This document shows positions 11,501 through 25,764 of a stretch of DNA of 64,000 bases, piece after piece. The position numbers and the translations under genes were made by a program. The DNA comes from Hysterium pulicare CBS 123377 (taxonomy: Eukaryota; Ascomycota; Dothideomycetes; Hysteriales; Hysteriaceae), in the NCBI GenBank assembly GCA_000467715.1, contig AJFK01000052.1, forward strand, positions 62,001 to 126,000, given 5' to 3'. The notes under the pieces were generated by a model. That model worked only from the letters and a program-made list of their open reading frames with translations. It was not told the origin of the DNA and made no database searches. Within the stretch, counting starts at the first letter, position 1; each line of letters starts with the position of its first letter.

Positions 11501-11952
11501 CGAAGGAGGAGTTCAGGATTTACTTGTTTATGTATGTGAGACGGATAGGCGCGGAAGGACTGAAAGGTAAAATCGAAGAATTACTAAGGAGTCTTGTCGG
11601 CGGTTTGCTATCCGAAGAACGAGATGGAGATGGTAATGAGGGCAAGGATGCAGATTCGGATGACGAGGAGATGCTTGTAGGGTGGAAGAGGGAGGAGTTG
11701 TTGAGGGAGGTGGTATTGATACTTGGTGAGTTCCCTTTCTCCCTCTTATTATATTCTACTCCATTGCGTCCTAGGAGGAGAGTTTCTATACTAAAACATT
11801 CTTCTTCCACCCTTACTGGACTTTATCTTTGCTGACGTATATTATCAGGCAAACATCGCGACCTCCAACGAATTACAGTCCCCTACGCTCGTCTCCTAGG
11901 AATCGTCCATGAGCGGCCAGATGGCGACCAGAATATGATCACCGATATGTAA
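8516..11952 (+). CDS. HIR1: Histone chaperone HIR1 (HIRA-type WD40 protein)
   Basis: Subunit of the nuclear HIR complex, which deposits H3-H4 outside S phase and represses histone genes together with Asf1. Five exons: 8516-8552, 8623-8697, 8771-8989, 9041-11725 and 11849-11952, all in phase, giving 1039 residues, normal for fungal Hir1. The N-terminus MHLVKPQWLTHPGELK begins a seven-bladed WD40 propeller (residues ~1-400; e.g. VSPDGSRLVTA, SGADDKIVCVYN, SDDRTIKIF). The Asf1-binding B domain is visible as VTKDGKKRIAP near residues 478-490. A Hira C-terminal domain follows (FWAAACEDGSLYAWSP region to the end), ending in the exon-5 tail HRDLQRITVPYARLLG. A nearly neutral Ser/Ala/Asn linker lies between. 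Recognition is firm. Confidence 0.97.
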
Positions 11953-12479
11953 AAACCCCTGCAACTAAAATACCCTGAGCTCTCTCTTATTTCGAGGAGG
12001 GACCGAGCAAGGCGTTTCCGGTGTTTTTCCTCGTGTGACTCGGTAATAGGTGTTCAGGACACACAATCAGTGTTGTCGATCTGGACCAGGATCTGGATCT
12101 AGGAAATGAAAGGCGATAGCTTAGCTCAGGCTTAACTTTCTGTAAATCATACATTGCATTTTTCTGTGCCCTATTCGTTTGTTTGTGATGAGACTTTGAA
12201 CATAGGGAAGGCCTCAATATGGCTCTCGTTCTCCTTATTACCAGCAAATTAAAATAATGCTGACAGAAGTTTGGAATGCCATGCTCCTCCTGGGCAATGG
12301 TAATTTTGTGATGGATGGCAGGAGCTATATTCGCTTAAAAGGAGTTGCGGTCAGTACATATTTTTGCAAGAGAATATAGAGTTGCTTATAGGGGGTCGAT
12401 AGCAGAGCAGTTAGAGGAGCTTGGACGGCGGGCTGTACCGCCTTACAGAAACAGCTCAGTGCTTAACCATTGAAGTTTA

Positions 12480-12552
12480 GTTCTAACACAACATGTGTTT
12501 TCCTCGCATTCTAGAACTAATGCCCTCTCAACTCTCGAAATGTTGTTAGAAC
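12480..12552. repeat. Short imperfect inverted repeat
   Basis: GTTCTAACACAACA at 12480-12493 is mirrored by TGTTGTTAGAAC at 12541-12552, leaving a spacer of 47 bases. Arms differ by a two-base insertion. It may be a hairpin or a worn miniature element; it stands beside the terminal-repeat-like sequence to its right. Confidence 0.4.
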
Positions 12553-12591
12553 TTATTAAACTTAACATGAATTCGGTAGTAGGACATCTGC

Positions 12592-12648
12592 TTATAACGG
12601 TATTATATGCGAAAAAGTACACTATCGTTATAGTGAGGGTTCGCTGTA
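12592..12648. mobile_element. Possible relic end of a pogo/Fot1-type (Tc1-mariner) DNA element
   Basis: Read on the minus strand, the segment starts at a TA and continues CAGCGAACCCTCACTATAAC, followed by a repeated GTTATA motif. This is the style of terminal inverted repeats of fungal pogo/Fot1 elements and their miniature copies, which insert at TA. No matching opposite end and no transposase frame were found nearby, so at most a single worn end remains. Assignment rests on motif resemblance alone. Confidence 0.3.
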
Positions 12649-13130
12649 CTGAAGCGGCATTCTCTGCTCCTAGTGACGTGGCTAATCCACTTCTTAGTAT
12701 AAGCCACCAACGTGCCAAGGATCTCGCAACTTGCCTGAGGGATGAATAGCGAAAGGCGCTATTCGTTTAATCTTGGCGTCCATCCTTCACTTGTGACAGT
12801 GCTTTGGTTCAACTTGGGATCCAAGAATGAATTGAAGGCTCTCTCTCCGGACTGCAAGCCAACACTACACATCTGCTTGGTTGTCAGGAGTCAGAAATCA
12901 GAAAATATTTTACTAACTACTTAGGTATGCGCGGGATTCATTTGTTTAAGTCTTACGCGCTAGCTATATTCCTTTTGGGGGCTGTTTTGCGGGGGCTGTG
13001 CCATTACTGAAGTTTCAGCCTCGCGACACCTTCAGCCTTGTGAGGTGCAGGTTAAAAGAGATGCCTACGACCTGGAAGCCGACCTCGATACCATCGGTTG
13101 CTTCGTTACGATCTTCCATCCATTGGAATA

Positions 13131-14854
13131 ATGTCGTATCATTCCATCACCAGACGCGAACTTGACAACTTTGTGTACGGTGATGTAGGCGACGTGGTCA
13201 AGTATGGTATCGGACCTCCTCCAGAGGGGCGCTTCACGAAGACCTCGACCGCGGACGTCTTCGAAGTGCGGAATGGAAATGGAACTCTGCACGCCAACTT
13301 GGAAGATGAGGACCTGTGTAAATGGATTAGAGTGAGATCCGCAATATCAGCTGTTTTGATATTGCTAACGTGTATAGGCCGACGCAAATGATAGTGAACC
13401 CCGCCTACGGATACTGTATGTCTCTACTACTTAGGTGTGATTTGATCCTAATACGCAACAGTTTCATCGATGCGATGGTGAACGATGCTGACCGATTGCC
13501 TATTACGTCGTCGGTATTGGAGCTTATCCTCTCCACGTATAAGATACCGCAGAGGTTCGCAGACCTCTTATGGTGGCAGCATATGCCTGGTAGGGGTATA
13601 CATTACGACCAAAAGACCAGGAAACCCCTTGAGCACGGTTAGATCTCTTTTAGTCGGTTTCTTTCTAGCAATCGACTCGCTCATGAGACTTTAGAACACT
13701 GGTATTCTGCCGTTTGTCGTTCAATGAAATACGGACGCAACGCACCAGACCCCTCACGACAAGTACTTGCCTGGCAACGGCTGTGTGCTTGGTCTCTATA
13801 CGAACCAGGAAAGTCAATTTCAACTATTGTGATATTTAGATGTCCAGTGGAAATGAAGAACAAGCTTTGCAGCAACTTTCAAGGAACATCTGGCGCGACA
13901 CTCTCCGCACACCCAATGATCATCCATGCATTTCTCCTGGAACATGTCATTCACGACACTACCAACTTCCACCATCGTTTTTCAGATATCTTGTATAGAC
14001 TGGTACGTGGTTCGCCTTCCCTTCTCTCTGCAGACTAACGGTCAGTACTAGGAGGAAGAAGGCCACGGCTCCCTTCCGGTCTCCGAACACACTCGCCGTG
14101 CGCGTGAGTTCCTCGCTCTTTGTCGACGCCTCGAACAGATTGCTACGGACTACGACATTCTCGACGCGACTATCGACCATCTTGTCGCCGAGTCTAAATG
14201 CTATGAGGAAACATTCTTCAAGAGCAACGAAGCAGTAGGCTCTACTGGGGCGCCCACGCCCGCGGCTATGCCGGATGAAGATGCACGCGCCCTATTGCAA
14301 GACGTTCTCCAGCATGTCAAGCAAGAAATAAAACTCGTTCGTGTATATAACCGTTTGTACTGCGAGCGCAGCCGAATTGGTATAAACGAATGCTTCGCCA
14401 TGGTGAACCAAGGAGACGCCGATGTAAGCAGGCATACAATTTCGTCCTCCATAAACTCCAACTGCATGTAAGGTTATGCTGATGTGTCGCTCAACAGCAA
14501 AGCCGCCGAATCGCCCTGGAATCAGCCTCCATTGCGCGCGCCTCCCACTCCGACAACCGTTCCCTTCGCAGCATCCAGATCGTAACGATGATTTTCCTAC
14601 CGGCCTCGCTCGTAAGCAGTGTGTTTGGCATGGGGTTCTTCGACACGTCGACTGGGGCCGATGGTGGGGCGGTGTGGGCGGCGAGCAACAATTGGTGGTT
14701 GTGGCTTGCAGTGAGCATACCAATGACTCTCCTTTGCTTTGCCATCATCGGACTTTCGACTATTTGGAGCAAAAGGCAGGAGGATAAGGATGTAAAGAAG
14801 ACGAAGGAAGAGCTTGAAGATTTGGTCACGAGGAGTAGAAGCGTTGGAGTTTGA
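13131..14854 (+). CDS. CorA-like membrane protein (putative divalent cation transporter)
   Basis: A model of six exons fits: 13131-13331, 13378-13415, 13462-13637, 13695-14002, 14052-14423 and 14498-14854, giving 483 residues. The C-terminus has the CorA layout: a long helical stretch (EQIATDYDILDATI, EIKLVRVYNRLY), then a first membrane helix IVTMIFLPASLVSS ending in FGMGFF, which stands where CorA proteins have GMN, and a second helix WLWLAVSIPMTLLCF, then a charged tail. Fungal CorA-like proteins commonly vary at the GMN site, so ion transport is inferred. The frame carries a TAG at 13640; a 57-bp intron (13638-13694, GTTAGA...TAG) removes it in phase, but other donors (13590, 13596) also work and a true nonsense codon is possible. 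Other introns are 46, 46, 49 and 74 bp. Confidence 0.8.
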
Positions 14855-17393
<2,539 letters not shown>

Positions 17394-17789
17394 GTTAGAG
17401 AAGGAGAGAGGTTGGTAGAGACTCGAGTTAACGTCAAGTAGTTGGTATAGAACCTTTTGAGCATTGAGTCTGCTGAGTTTTCTCGTTGTTGCATCAGCCT
17501 CCCTCAAGCCACGCGCAGGTTAGCCAGTTATCCGAGATACAAGTTAAAGAAATAATGGGAGAAGAAAAGTACATAAAACGGAAAAACCTTTCTACCAATT
17601 AACCAATCCATTACGGAATGGGTAAGGTAGGGTAATGTAATTCTCCCAAAACCCCAATTTATCATGATGCCAAGTTATTCCCAGCTAGCTAGGAAGCCCT
17701 ACCCGGGTTCTGATATAATCGCACAATATGTATTATTGACAAAGAAGCTGAAAAAATTAACCCATTACAAAACCTAGTATACCTTCCTC
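17394..17789. other. Convergent 3' intergenic region
   Basis: Lies between the 3' ends of the GH13 gene (rightward) and the VPS9-ankyrin-PX gene (leftward). AT-rich toward 17560-17780, consistent with 3' UTRs. No gene seen. Confidence 0.5.
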
Positions 17790-20700
17790 CTATTCCTGCT
17801 CTGACCCACCAGCAGCAGCAGGCTCGACGCTTTCGGCCATTGTTATATCCCCAGATGGTGTACCGTTAGATGGTTCATCCACTCCGGGTGGTCGCGCACT
17901 CTCACTACTCTCAGCTCGAGCAATCAGCTCTCGAGTTCCACTCGCAGAGGCTTCCCCATCGACCGCACCACTCTCCTCCATTCCATGCCCATTCCCTTTC
18001 GCCTTCGCCTTCGCCTTCCCCAATCCTAAACCCAATGCACGAACAGCCCTCTGCATACTCTCCAACCTAGCCCTCTCAACAACAACCATCCTACGCGCCA
18101 ACTCCCTAACCGCCCTCCTCCCCCACCCAACCCTCGCCTCCTGCCAACTAGCCAATTCGCCCGCGACAACCTGCTGCGTATATCTCAACTCCTTACCATA
18201 CCCCTCCAATTCCTCTCTACTCTTATCCATTTTCTCCTGCGCGTCTTTTTGCACTCGATGCCGAGCGTCATCAAGGAGACCTAGGGGCCAGCGATCAGAG
18301 CGGCGGAGGGAAAGGGCGTGGCGATCAAGGGATTTTTGGGTCGAGGACATGGAGGCTATGAGGGAGGAGGGGCGGATTAGAGAGGCGAGGATGGCGAGGA
18401 TGGTTGTGCTGATCGCGGACATGCTGTAATAGAACCCGGAGAGGGGACTGGCCTCGCTTTGGACGAGAGTTTTAGTGTAGCGCGAATACGACTTAAGGTG
18501 ATCAGGCGGTAGGAAAGTGAGAGATTGAACCGCTGTATCGGCGAGTTTGGCGGCATCTGTGAGGTCCGTGGATGCGGAACGGAGCTTGTTCGTTCGTCGG
18601 AGCACGGAGCGCGTGGAGTGGTGGAGGGACCGAACGGATTCGCGAGCGTGTTGGACGAAGAGTTCGACTTCCCGCACATCGTGTATTGGGACGTATTCTT
18701 CTCTTACTCTCTCAACTCTCGTTTCGGCTTTTCGTGTTGAGCGCTCAGCGAGCATAGAAGGCTCCATGTCCGGCACCAGGAAGAATTCCCAGACCATTTC
18801 ATGGGTAGAAAAGGTAGAGTGAGTGAGGAGAGTCTTCAGAAAAGCATCTAACCTTAGCTGGATATCGCGGAGGATGGCACGAGACGGTCTGGATGGGATA
18901 AGGAAAGGTGAGGGGAAGTTGGAGATAGAAGGAAGCCATGAGGCGGGAAGTTCTTGGGCGAGCCATTTCGCGAGGTTCTCGAAGTCTAGGAGAGAGCGGC
19001 GGCAGGTTGTGACGGTAATCGTGGAATTGCCATTCGGGGCACCTGATTTAAGAACGAGTCGAATGGTGCCATCTTCTACGAAGAATGACCGGACAACGGT
19101 AGTGATACGCCCATCTGGTGTAGGTTCACTAGAAAGAAGAACAAGATCATCAATGCGGTTGCGGACTTCGTCATCCTTCGCCAACTCGACCGCTGTGAGC
19201 CCTCGCACATCTTTGACCGATAGGTCTACTCTTGGATCCTGAAAGAGAACTCGTACAAGATCGGTTCGTCCGTACTTGCTGGCCACCATAAGAGGGGTGA
19301 AGTGCTTGTCATTTGCAGCATTGACATCTGAATCGCAGTGATACAGAAGCTTTATTGCTATTTGAGGATCGTTGATAATGTGCAAAAGCGTATTCCCCTT
19401 ATTGTCGACGTGCTCATCTAGGTGCAAACGCTGGTCGTCCTCTTGCGATGTTGTCGCCGCTGATATCGCTCTATCCACCATCCACCTATATTCTTCATGA
19501 TCGTAAGATCTGCAAAGAGCGAATAGCGGTGTCTGGCCGTTCTTATCTTTCATACGCCATGGAACTAAGTGTCCAATTCGGTCGATCAGCTGGGGCTGGT
19601 TGAATAAGTAATGCGCAACGCATCTGCCTTTCGAATCTTGTACGGCGAGGTACTCTTTAATGGCTTCGACGTTAGGCGCATTGTCGAGGACAAATTCCAA
19701 TAATATGTTGGTAGTCTTCGGATACGCCAATTGAACTGCGGCGCTTAACAGTGTCGTACCTTCATTATTACAATCCTCCAATATAACGTCTGGAGAGTAG
19801 TAGTCGGTCAGACTCAGCAAGTAGTTCAAAGCCCGCTCTTGTTTGTTCTCGATTGCCATCATGAGAACGGACTCTCCGTCTGGTCCTTGAGTCCTGGTAA
19901 GCTTCTCGATAGACGTGTCTCCTTCAATGCCACTACCACGAGAACTGATCGTGTTGGTTCGGGATCTGAAAGAATACGCCGAGGAGCTTGAGGTACTACG
20001 TGTATCCATAGAAACCTTCTTTTTCGCTCTCGCTCGTTCCGGAGGCGGGCTTGGTGCTCGTTGGAACGGGAAGATATGTGCCAATGGGCCTGGTTCGTTC
20101 TCGCTTGGACATGAACTAGGGCGACTCTCGAGACTTTCGTAATCCCCATTGATGGTGGTGCCGCCCAACGTAGAGATGTCAGATGCACTATTACTGTATC
20201 TGACACGTCGAGGTTCGTCAACAAAGCCATTCTCCAATCCGGGATTGTCTTTCCCTTCATCGTCGGGAATTGTAGAGCGATCCGGTTCCAGAACACCTTG
20301 CATCCCCGCAACGTCGCCGTTCTTGGTCGCTTCCCATAATTTTCGATTCCTCCGACTCGCCTTTCGTAATCCGCCAGAATCTCTTGCAAGATATGAAAGA
20401 ACAGCTTCGAATGTACTCAGTGCATAACCCATCTCCCCGCTCTCAACATCATCGATGAATATGAAATGGCGCATATAGGAGAGTCGGGCTTGAAGATGTC
20501 GCACGGGGGACCGTATAACTACAACTAACAACAGCGAAACTAGGCTATCGGCATTGATGGTAAGTATTGGATCTTGCTTTTCGGAATTCGTATTTGAGTC
20601 CAAGACGCCATTCGCCTTCGATCGGAGGCTCAAAGTGTCGGAGGATGTGTCTGGCATTGTGATATGCTTCTGCACGGAAAGAAGAATTTCCAGCATTTCT

Positions 20701-22014
20701 TGGGGGCTCCCTGCAACTCCCATCTTTTTGAAGATGTCAACACCTTTGGATAAGCGAATGCCAAGTTCGCGTTTTCCCTTTTGGCCATTACCAATGGTGA
20801 TTCCAACTTGCGATATATCCACATCTCCCATTTGCCGTATTCGTGCTTCCAGCTCCAAATCGTCAAAGCGTCGTATCGAGCAAAGCCTTGGAAAAAGGAT
20901 CGCGTGATGGACTTGATCTGTGATGTAACGTTCAATCATGCGCTCAACAATTGGCCCTGTTAGATCGGTTGTGGCACCCAGTAAAGATAGCTGTTGCTTA
21001 TCCACCATTTGGAAAAGATCGATCGCAGCCGTGACAGCGGTCTCTAAGGATCTTCTCATCGTATCTTCTTCTTCGTCCAGTTCCAAGGCCGAGTGACTTC
21101 CATTGGGACCATGGGAAAAGTTGCTATGTAATGTAGCAGGTAGACTTTCAGTTGAAGATACAGAGCTTCTCCTCCGAGAGCTTAGGGACGATGATCTCGA
21201 CGGTCGTGACGGCACTGAAGGTAGTGGCTTCTCGAATTCATTCCCAAACTCTTTAAATAACCTCTCAAGACCTGGTTGCATTTGCCTCGCTATCATCGGA
21301 AAATGATTAAGGAGGTCGCTGAAAGATTTGACATCCTTCTTCCGGGGAAGCGATGCTGTTGGCCCGCCGGAATTATTTGAACTCGATCCCTCCAGTTGAT
21401 TTTCAGCCTTCTTTACCGGTAGTGACGCAGGCACAATAGGTATCGCTTCGTAGGTCCCCACGAGGGGCTTCGAAATGTAGTAAACCAGCCAGGGTTGGGC
21501 ATCGAAAGCATCGGGGTAGTAGATGTTATCGCAAATAAGTTGCGCTTGGTTCAAAGTTTTGAATCCTGTTGTACTTCAGTTAAAGCCTTGTAACTCTGGA
21601 TAAATTCCCGTGTCCTACCTTTATTGCTGTAGACAAAAGCGTCCTTGATGATCACCGTACGTCCATTTGCAGTCGAATATTGCTTCGCCTTCCCCCGATT
21701 GTCCCTGAAACTGGTCCCATCTTTGATATGGTTGTTCGGTCCCACTCCACCCGGTACTCTGAGCACATGGCTCGCAAGGAAATCCTCGGAACCGCTGAGG
21801 TCACTGTAGAGGGCGCTTGTCTCACGATCTCGAGAATTGAGGAGGGCTTCGGTAGTGGGAACGAGAAGGACCTAAACAGATGACAGATGTATTAGCTGAT
21901 GAACGGAGCGAAGGGAAAAGGCAGGTGAGGACATACGTGATGATTGACTGGGGAGCACTGGGATGGGAGAGTACTCCGGAAGAAGGCCCGCAAGAAAGGG
22001 TTTAAGGGGTGCAT
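17790..22014 (-). CDS. VPS9-ankyrin-PX endosomal protein (Vrl1/VARP-like)
   Basis: Three exons, 21937-22014, 21619-21871 and 17790-21565, with introns of 65 and 53 bp, give 1368 residues starting MHPLNPFLRAFF. Order of parts: an N-terminal region conserved in this family (SPVNHHVLLVPTTE, NIYYPDAFDAQPWLVYY); a VPS9 guanine-exchange domain at ~300-500 (MIERYITDQVHHAILFPRL, later LVVVIRSPVRHLQARLSYM); a low-complexity Ser-rich linker; ankyrin repeats at ~670-930 (GNTLLHIINDPQIAIKLL, HFTPLMVASKYGRTDLV); a PX-like fold at ~930-1055; and a helical C-terminus with YSMSAISTTILAIL. This matches yeast Vrl1 and resembles animal VARP: Rab5-family activation and sorting at endosomes with a BAR partner. 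The domain calls are direct; the function is by family. The ATG in phase with the first donor fixes the start. Confidence 0.9.
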
Positions 22015-22903
22015 TCAATCGACATGGACGGATTGGCGAAGAAGTCGGGATAGGCAAGGCTCATCCGCCCTTGAGAGTTCGGACCGGTCAGGCCGGGTGG
22101 GTGCGCAAATGGATCACCGATCGATATCGCGACCGGGTGCCTGCTGAGACAAGGTCGGCCAGGGGAGATGGCAATGGGAGCTGAAGAACAGGGTGAAGGT
22201 TCGTTCTGCGGCGCATCAAGTTCAGATTCTAGAGTCGCTGGGGTCTGGAGATAGCAATCCGAGTGGGTTTATAGGGATGAGAGTTGGGAAGAGGCAGATG
22301 TCGTGAGATTCGGGGCATGGTGTTGAGCATTTGCTTGTGAAGATGGCCATGCGAACGCATCCCAGCTAGCGCGGTGGGAGCCTTGGCCAACAATTACATC
22401 ATATCTCTAAACATTCACTGAAACATTGCTATTTCTTGACATCTCTCGCGACGTGTATAATAATGTAATGAGCTGGATTCTAAGCTTTAAGCTAACGTTG
22501 TAATGTTTCTCCTTACTATCCGCATGCATTAGTTTGGCCTTGGGCAAGTAAGTCTAAAGCCGTGTCCGGCCTTCAGCGGACGCCGGACCTGTCGGTTGTA
22601 GAGCCTTCTAATCTTGGATGTACAAGAATATGAAGCTGGGATTCAATAAATAACAATACTAAATGTATAGTAGTATCGAAAACTCGTAGACCAAGAGATG
22701 GGTAGTCGCTCGACTATTTCATCCTAAGAACACGACAAGATACTTATCAGTCAATCTTCGTCGACATTATCCTCGCATTCCACTACCGAATATCCGCTCT
22801 ACAAACAATTAGATCATCAAACTCCCTCCCGTGTTCCCTAAACATTCAATCAAGCAATTAATCATACCAATCCATACAACCCCCAATCCGCTCGAACCTG
22901 AGT
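22015..22903. other. Intergenic, promoter of the VPS9 gene and 3' flank of the GST gene
   Basis: About 890 bases without a supported gene. Both neighbours are on the minus strand. The part next to 22014 is GC-rich; the rest is AT-rich and unremarkable. Confidence 0.5.
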
Positions 22904-23988
22904 TCAAGGGAGTCCACGCCCCGAATTGACCGCATTGGCAAGCTGACTAGTATTCGGCCGATTCTCTGCGGCAGCCCCATTAGCACTTTCCTCTACTCAC
23001 AACGAAAGAGCCCCGGATAAAGCAGCCGTACTCACCAGCGTATCTCTCGTAACTGTCCAAATAAAGTTCATCCGAACTAGTCGTCATTCTAACGCTTTCC
23101 TCCCTCTCAATCGCATCAACCCATCTCGCCCATCTGGTGCCTTCTTCCGGCTCCGGCCACCCGCGGTACGGTTTCAGCACTCGATTCAAGCGGATGATCC
23201 ATGGTGCGATTTGAACATCGACGAAGGCCATTGATCCACCCAAGAAGAAAGGACCCTCAGGGTGGGCGGCATCAACGAGGGTGGAAATTTCGTTTTTGAG
23301 TTCTGTGGCGTAGGTGAGTTGCTTATTGGGGTCTTGTTCTTGGAGAAGGCGGTAGAAAGAGGGGATTATGTGTCGGTTGATCTGTGGGCCACTGTCAGTG
23401 CCAAAGTTAATGTTGGAGTTGCAGGGGAGAGTTTCTCACGTGGTCGGACCACAGACGACAGGTCGCGCGAGTTTGAGCGTTTGGTGGTAGCAACGGTTGG
23501 CCGACTTGTAGATCCTCGAGCTAGACATGGTCAGGAATATGGCCAAGAATGTGAACGTTTAGGGTGTTGCAGCTTACATATTCCATCAGCACAGAGGATT
23601 CATGACAAGACCAGGTCGGACCATGTCTCAGCGCGGGTACCAAGCCCCTTGGATTAACATCAAGCAGAGACTGCGGTTTCTTGTACGGATCGACCTCGAT
23701 ATACTGATATGGGATTCTCTTCATCTCCAATGAGATCCATACTCGCTGGACAAAAGGACTAAAACAGATGAGGTTAGTCGGGTGCTGAGCTGACGTCACA
23801 CATGTTCATTTTCCTCTGGAGAGATTCAACGTCGATTTTGGAAATAAGGAAACTCACCAGAAACAACTGCCATAGAGCTTCAAATCTTCTTCTTTGGAAT
23901 GAACTTTGACAGTGCTGAGAGCATTACCAGTAGCTTTCTTGTGGTAAGTTTTCTTTGCGGAATCACCGCCCTGATTAGTGTCTGTCAT
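22904..23988 (-). CDS. Omega-like glutathione S-transferase
   Basis: Five exons, 23858-23988, 23578-23758, 23440-23520, 23036-23381 and 22904-22992, give 275 residues. Introns are 99, 57, 58 and 43 bp. The first junction restores KLYGSCFCPFVQRVWISLE, whose CPF is the active-site cysteine motif of omega-class transferases; these act in thiol transfer, dehydroascorbate reduction and detoxification rather than classical conjugation. The N-terminal thioredoxin fold shows NPRGLVPAL and the ESSVLMEY glutathione-binding segment; the C-terminal helical part shows LGGSMAFVDVQIAPW. The last intron is short (43 bp) but its removal gives ENRPNTSQLAN and a terminal RGLP, as in relatives. Cytosolic. A TATA-like box lies about 200 bases upstream. 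Its first exon is in the same open frame as the 3' part of the preceding gene. Confidence 0.92.
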
Positions 23989-24191
23989 GTTTGAACGTGT
24001 AATCGGCTGCAACGAAAATGACACGCGGGGATCGAGGGGAAATCGAAATAAAGAAGTATTTGAAGGAGAGTTTTGAAATTTGTACGCAAACGAAGATCCC
24101 AAGGAATATTTTGAATATCTGAAGCTTCTTTGGGAGCTGCTTGAAAATAGCACTTTGAATGTGGATTGCATGAGGGGTTGCTCAAATGATG

Positions 24192-24199
24192 TTTTTATA
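24192..24199 (-). promoter_or_regulatory. TATA box candidate of the GST gene
   Basis: TATAAAAA on the minus strand, about 204 bases upstream of the GST ATG at 23988. It supports a separate promoter for the transferase even though the gene upstream ends only a short way off. Confidence 0.4.
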
Positions 24200-24203
24200 T
24201 CAT

Positions 24204-25764
24204 TCAACGAGACTTCCAGGCCAGGGAATGCGTAAAATAACCCCGCAATACCGTGAACTGGATATTTGAAATAATGACGTGATGTGGGTATAGGGCGGCG
24301 AATTGATGCATGCCAAACCCTTATCCGATAGAATTTGTAAACACAAAATTGAAAGCTCTCTAAACTCACCTGGGTCTTTTTATGCTCTTTCTCGTTCTTC
24401 ATCATCCACCGAAGAACACTGTTCTTCTTTACACGGTCGCTTTCCTCCAACGAATGCTTATGAGGCCCTGCTACTCCATCTGCCTTTCCATTGCCTCCAT
24501 TGCCATTTACCCGCTGTATTGTGTAGATTTTCCTGACGCCGGAGCTGGAATGTTGATTGAAAGGTACCGATGGATTGAGAGCCGGCATCGACCACGGGGC
24601 TACTTGCTGCGCCGATGAAATCGGATTCGGCTGAGGAAAGAAGCTGCTCCCACCAAGAGCGTCAACAGGCGATTGCTGACCTAGTTGATCATGAAGCTCC
24701 GGCCCGTTAAAGTGTTCCGTAATTTTGATCTTCACATCGCAGAGATCGCGTTCCCTGGCAACACGCTTTCGTTTCTTCTTGTCTGGATCTGTAGACTTCT
24801 TTGTACCAGGAGGCCGACCTTTCAGCCTGCAATCCCAATAGTGTGAGACGAAACGCTTTCGCTTGTGCCTCTGCGTCGAGCGATGAGAGTAGACGTTATC
24901 AATATGAGGAAAGTAGGTCTGGAATCTAATAGAGGTAGCATGTCAGCCAAAATGCACAAGAGGTGTCGTAAATTATTAAATCTTCCCACACGGCCCAAAA
25001 CAGGAGGCTATGCAGACAACAACCTCAACATCCGCTGAGGGATAGATACTCCCTTACAAGTATAATCCCAAGGCCAACTGATGTATGGTATGCGCTAAGT
25101 AAGAAGAGTTATTTCGGCGCTAATGCGTTACCCAGTGTCCAGCAAAGTACCACACCTATTGTAAACGTGTAAGTAAAGGAGATATGTGAACATACTGGTC
25201 CTCAGTCAAGGTGATGGTATCATCCACGTTGAATAGCTTCTCCCGCCATTCCTCCAGATGAGGGGGATTTGGGATTAGTTTCAGTCCCTCAAATTGCCCT
25301 TCGCTCTTCAAAGCAGTCTCTCCTTGATCATGGCCATGTCCAAACTCATTGTCCTGCACCAAGTCGGGTATGTGGGCAGGCGGTGCTCTCGAAGCCTGAG
25401 GAAACCCTCCAATATGGCCGGCCGGTCCTCCGAGCATGCCAAACTGATGCCCATTCTGCTGATGGTGTGAATATGCGGGAGGAGGAAGGCCTTGCTGCGA
25501 AGGATTTAAATGGGGCAGAGGACCGTGATCGAATTGAATCGGAGCTTGTAGAGCATGCGGAGGAGGGCCATCGGTCAGCGGGAATCTGTGTTGAAAGAGA
25601 GCGGTCTGGTCGATAGCTTCATGTGCCTGCAGGCTGGGGGGAAGAGACTGCAGAGCATGGTGGTGTAGCTTGGGGCCATGAGGTTGGTGGAGAGGCTGCA
25701 AGGCCTGCGGCTGTAGTGATCGTTGGAGCGCAGGTTGCAGATGTAGGGCGACGTCGGATTGCAT
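24204..25764 (-). CDS. Conserved-type basic nuclear protein with AT-hook-like motif, function unknown
   Basis: Exon 1, 25196-25764, starts with ATG and encodes a Gln/His/Pro/Leu-rich segment. A 270-bp intron (24926-25195, GTATGT...TAG) joins it to exon 2, 24370-24925, restoring TEDQFQTYFPHIDNVYS. Exon 2 holds a strongly basic block: KRKRFVSHYWDCRLKGRPPG, then KKKRKRVARERDLCDVKIKI. GRPPG recalls an AT-hook core and the lysine/arginine runs look like nuclear localisation signals. The tail GNGGNGKADGVAGPHKHS then LRWMMKNEKEHKK is helical and charged. The 3' end is uncertain: a donor GTGAGT follows HKKTQ, and a small last exon at 24204-24257 is one option. A regulatory role is only inferred from composition. 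Confidence 0.65.

Larger units (their letters stand above)
11953..13130. other. Intergenic with transposon-like relics
   Basis: About 1.2 kb between HIR1 and the CorA-like gene. No coding region is supported. It contains a short inverted repeat (12480-12552) and a Tc1/pogo-type terminal-repeat-like sequence (12592-12648), listed separately. Confidence 0.5.

Noticed and set aside
18377-18822. Overlapping plus- and minus-strand frames within the VPS9 gene
   Set aside because: Shadows of the real coding frame of the 1368-residue protein.
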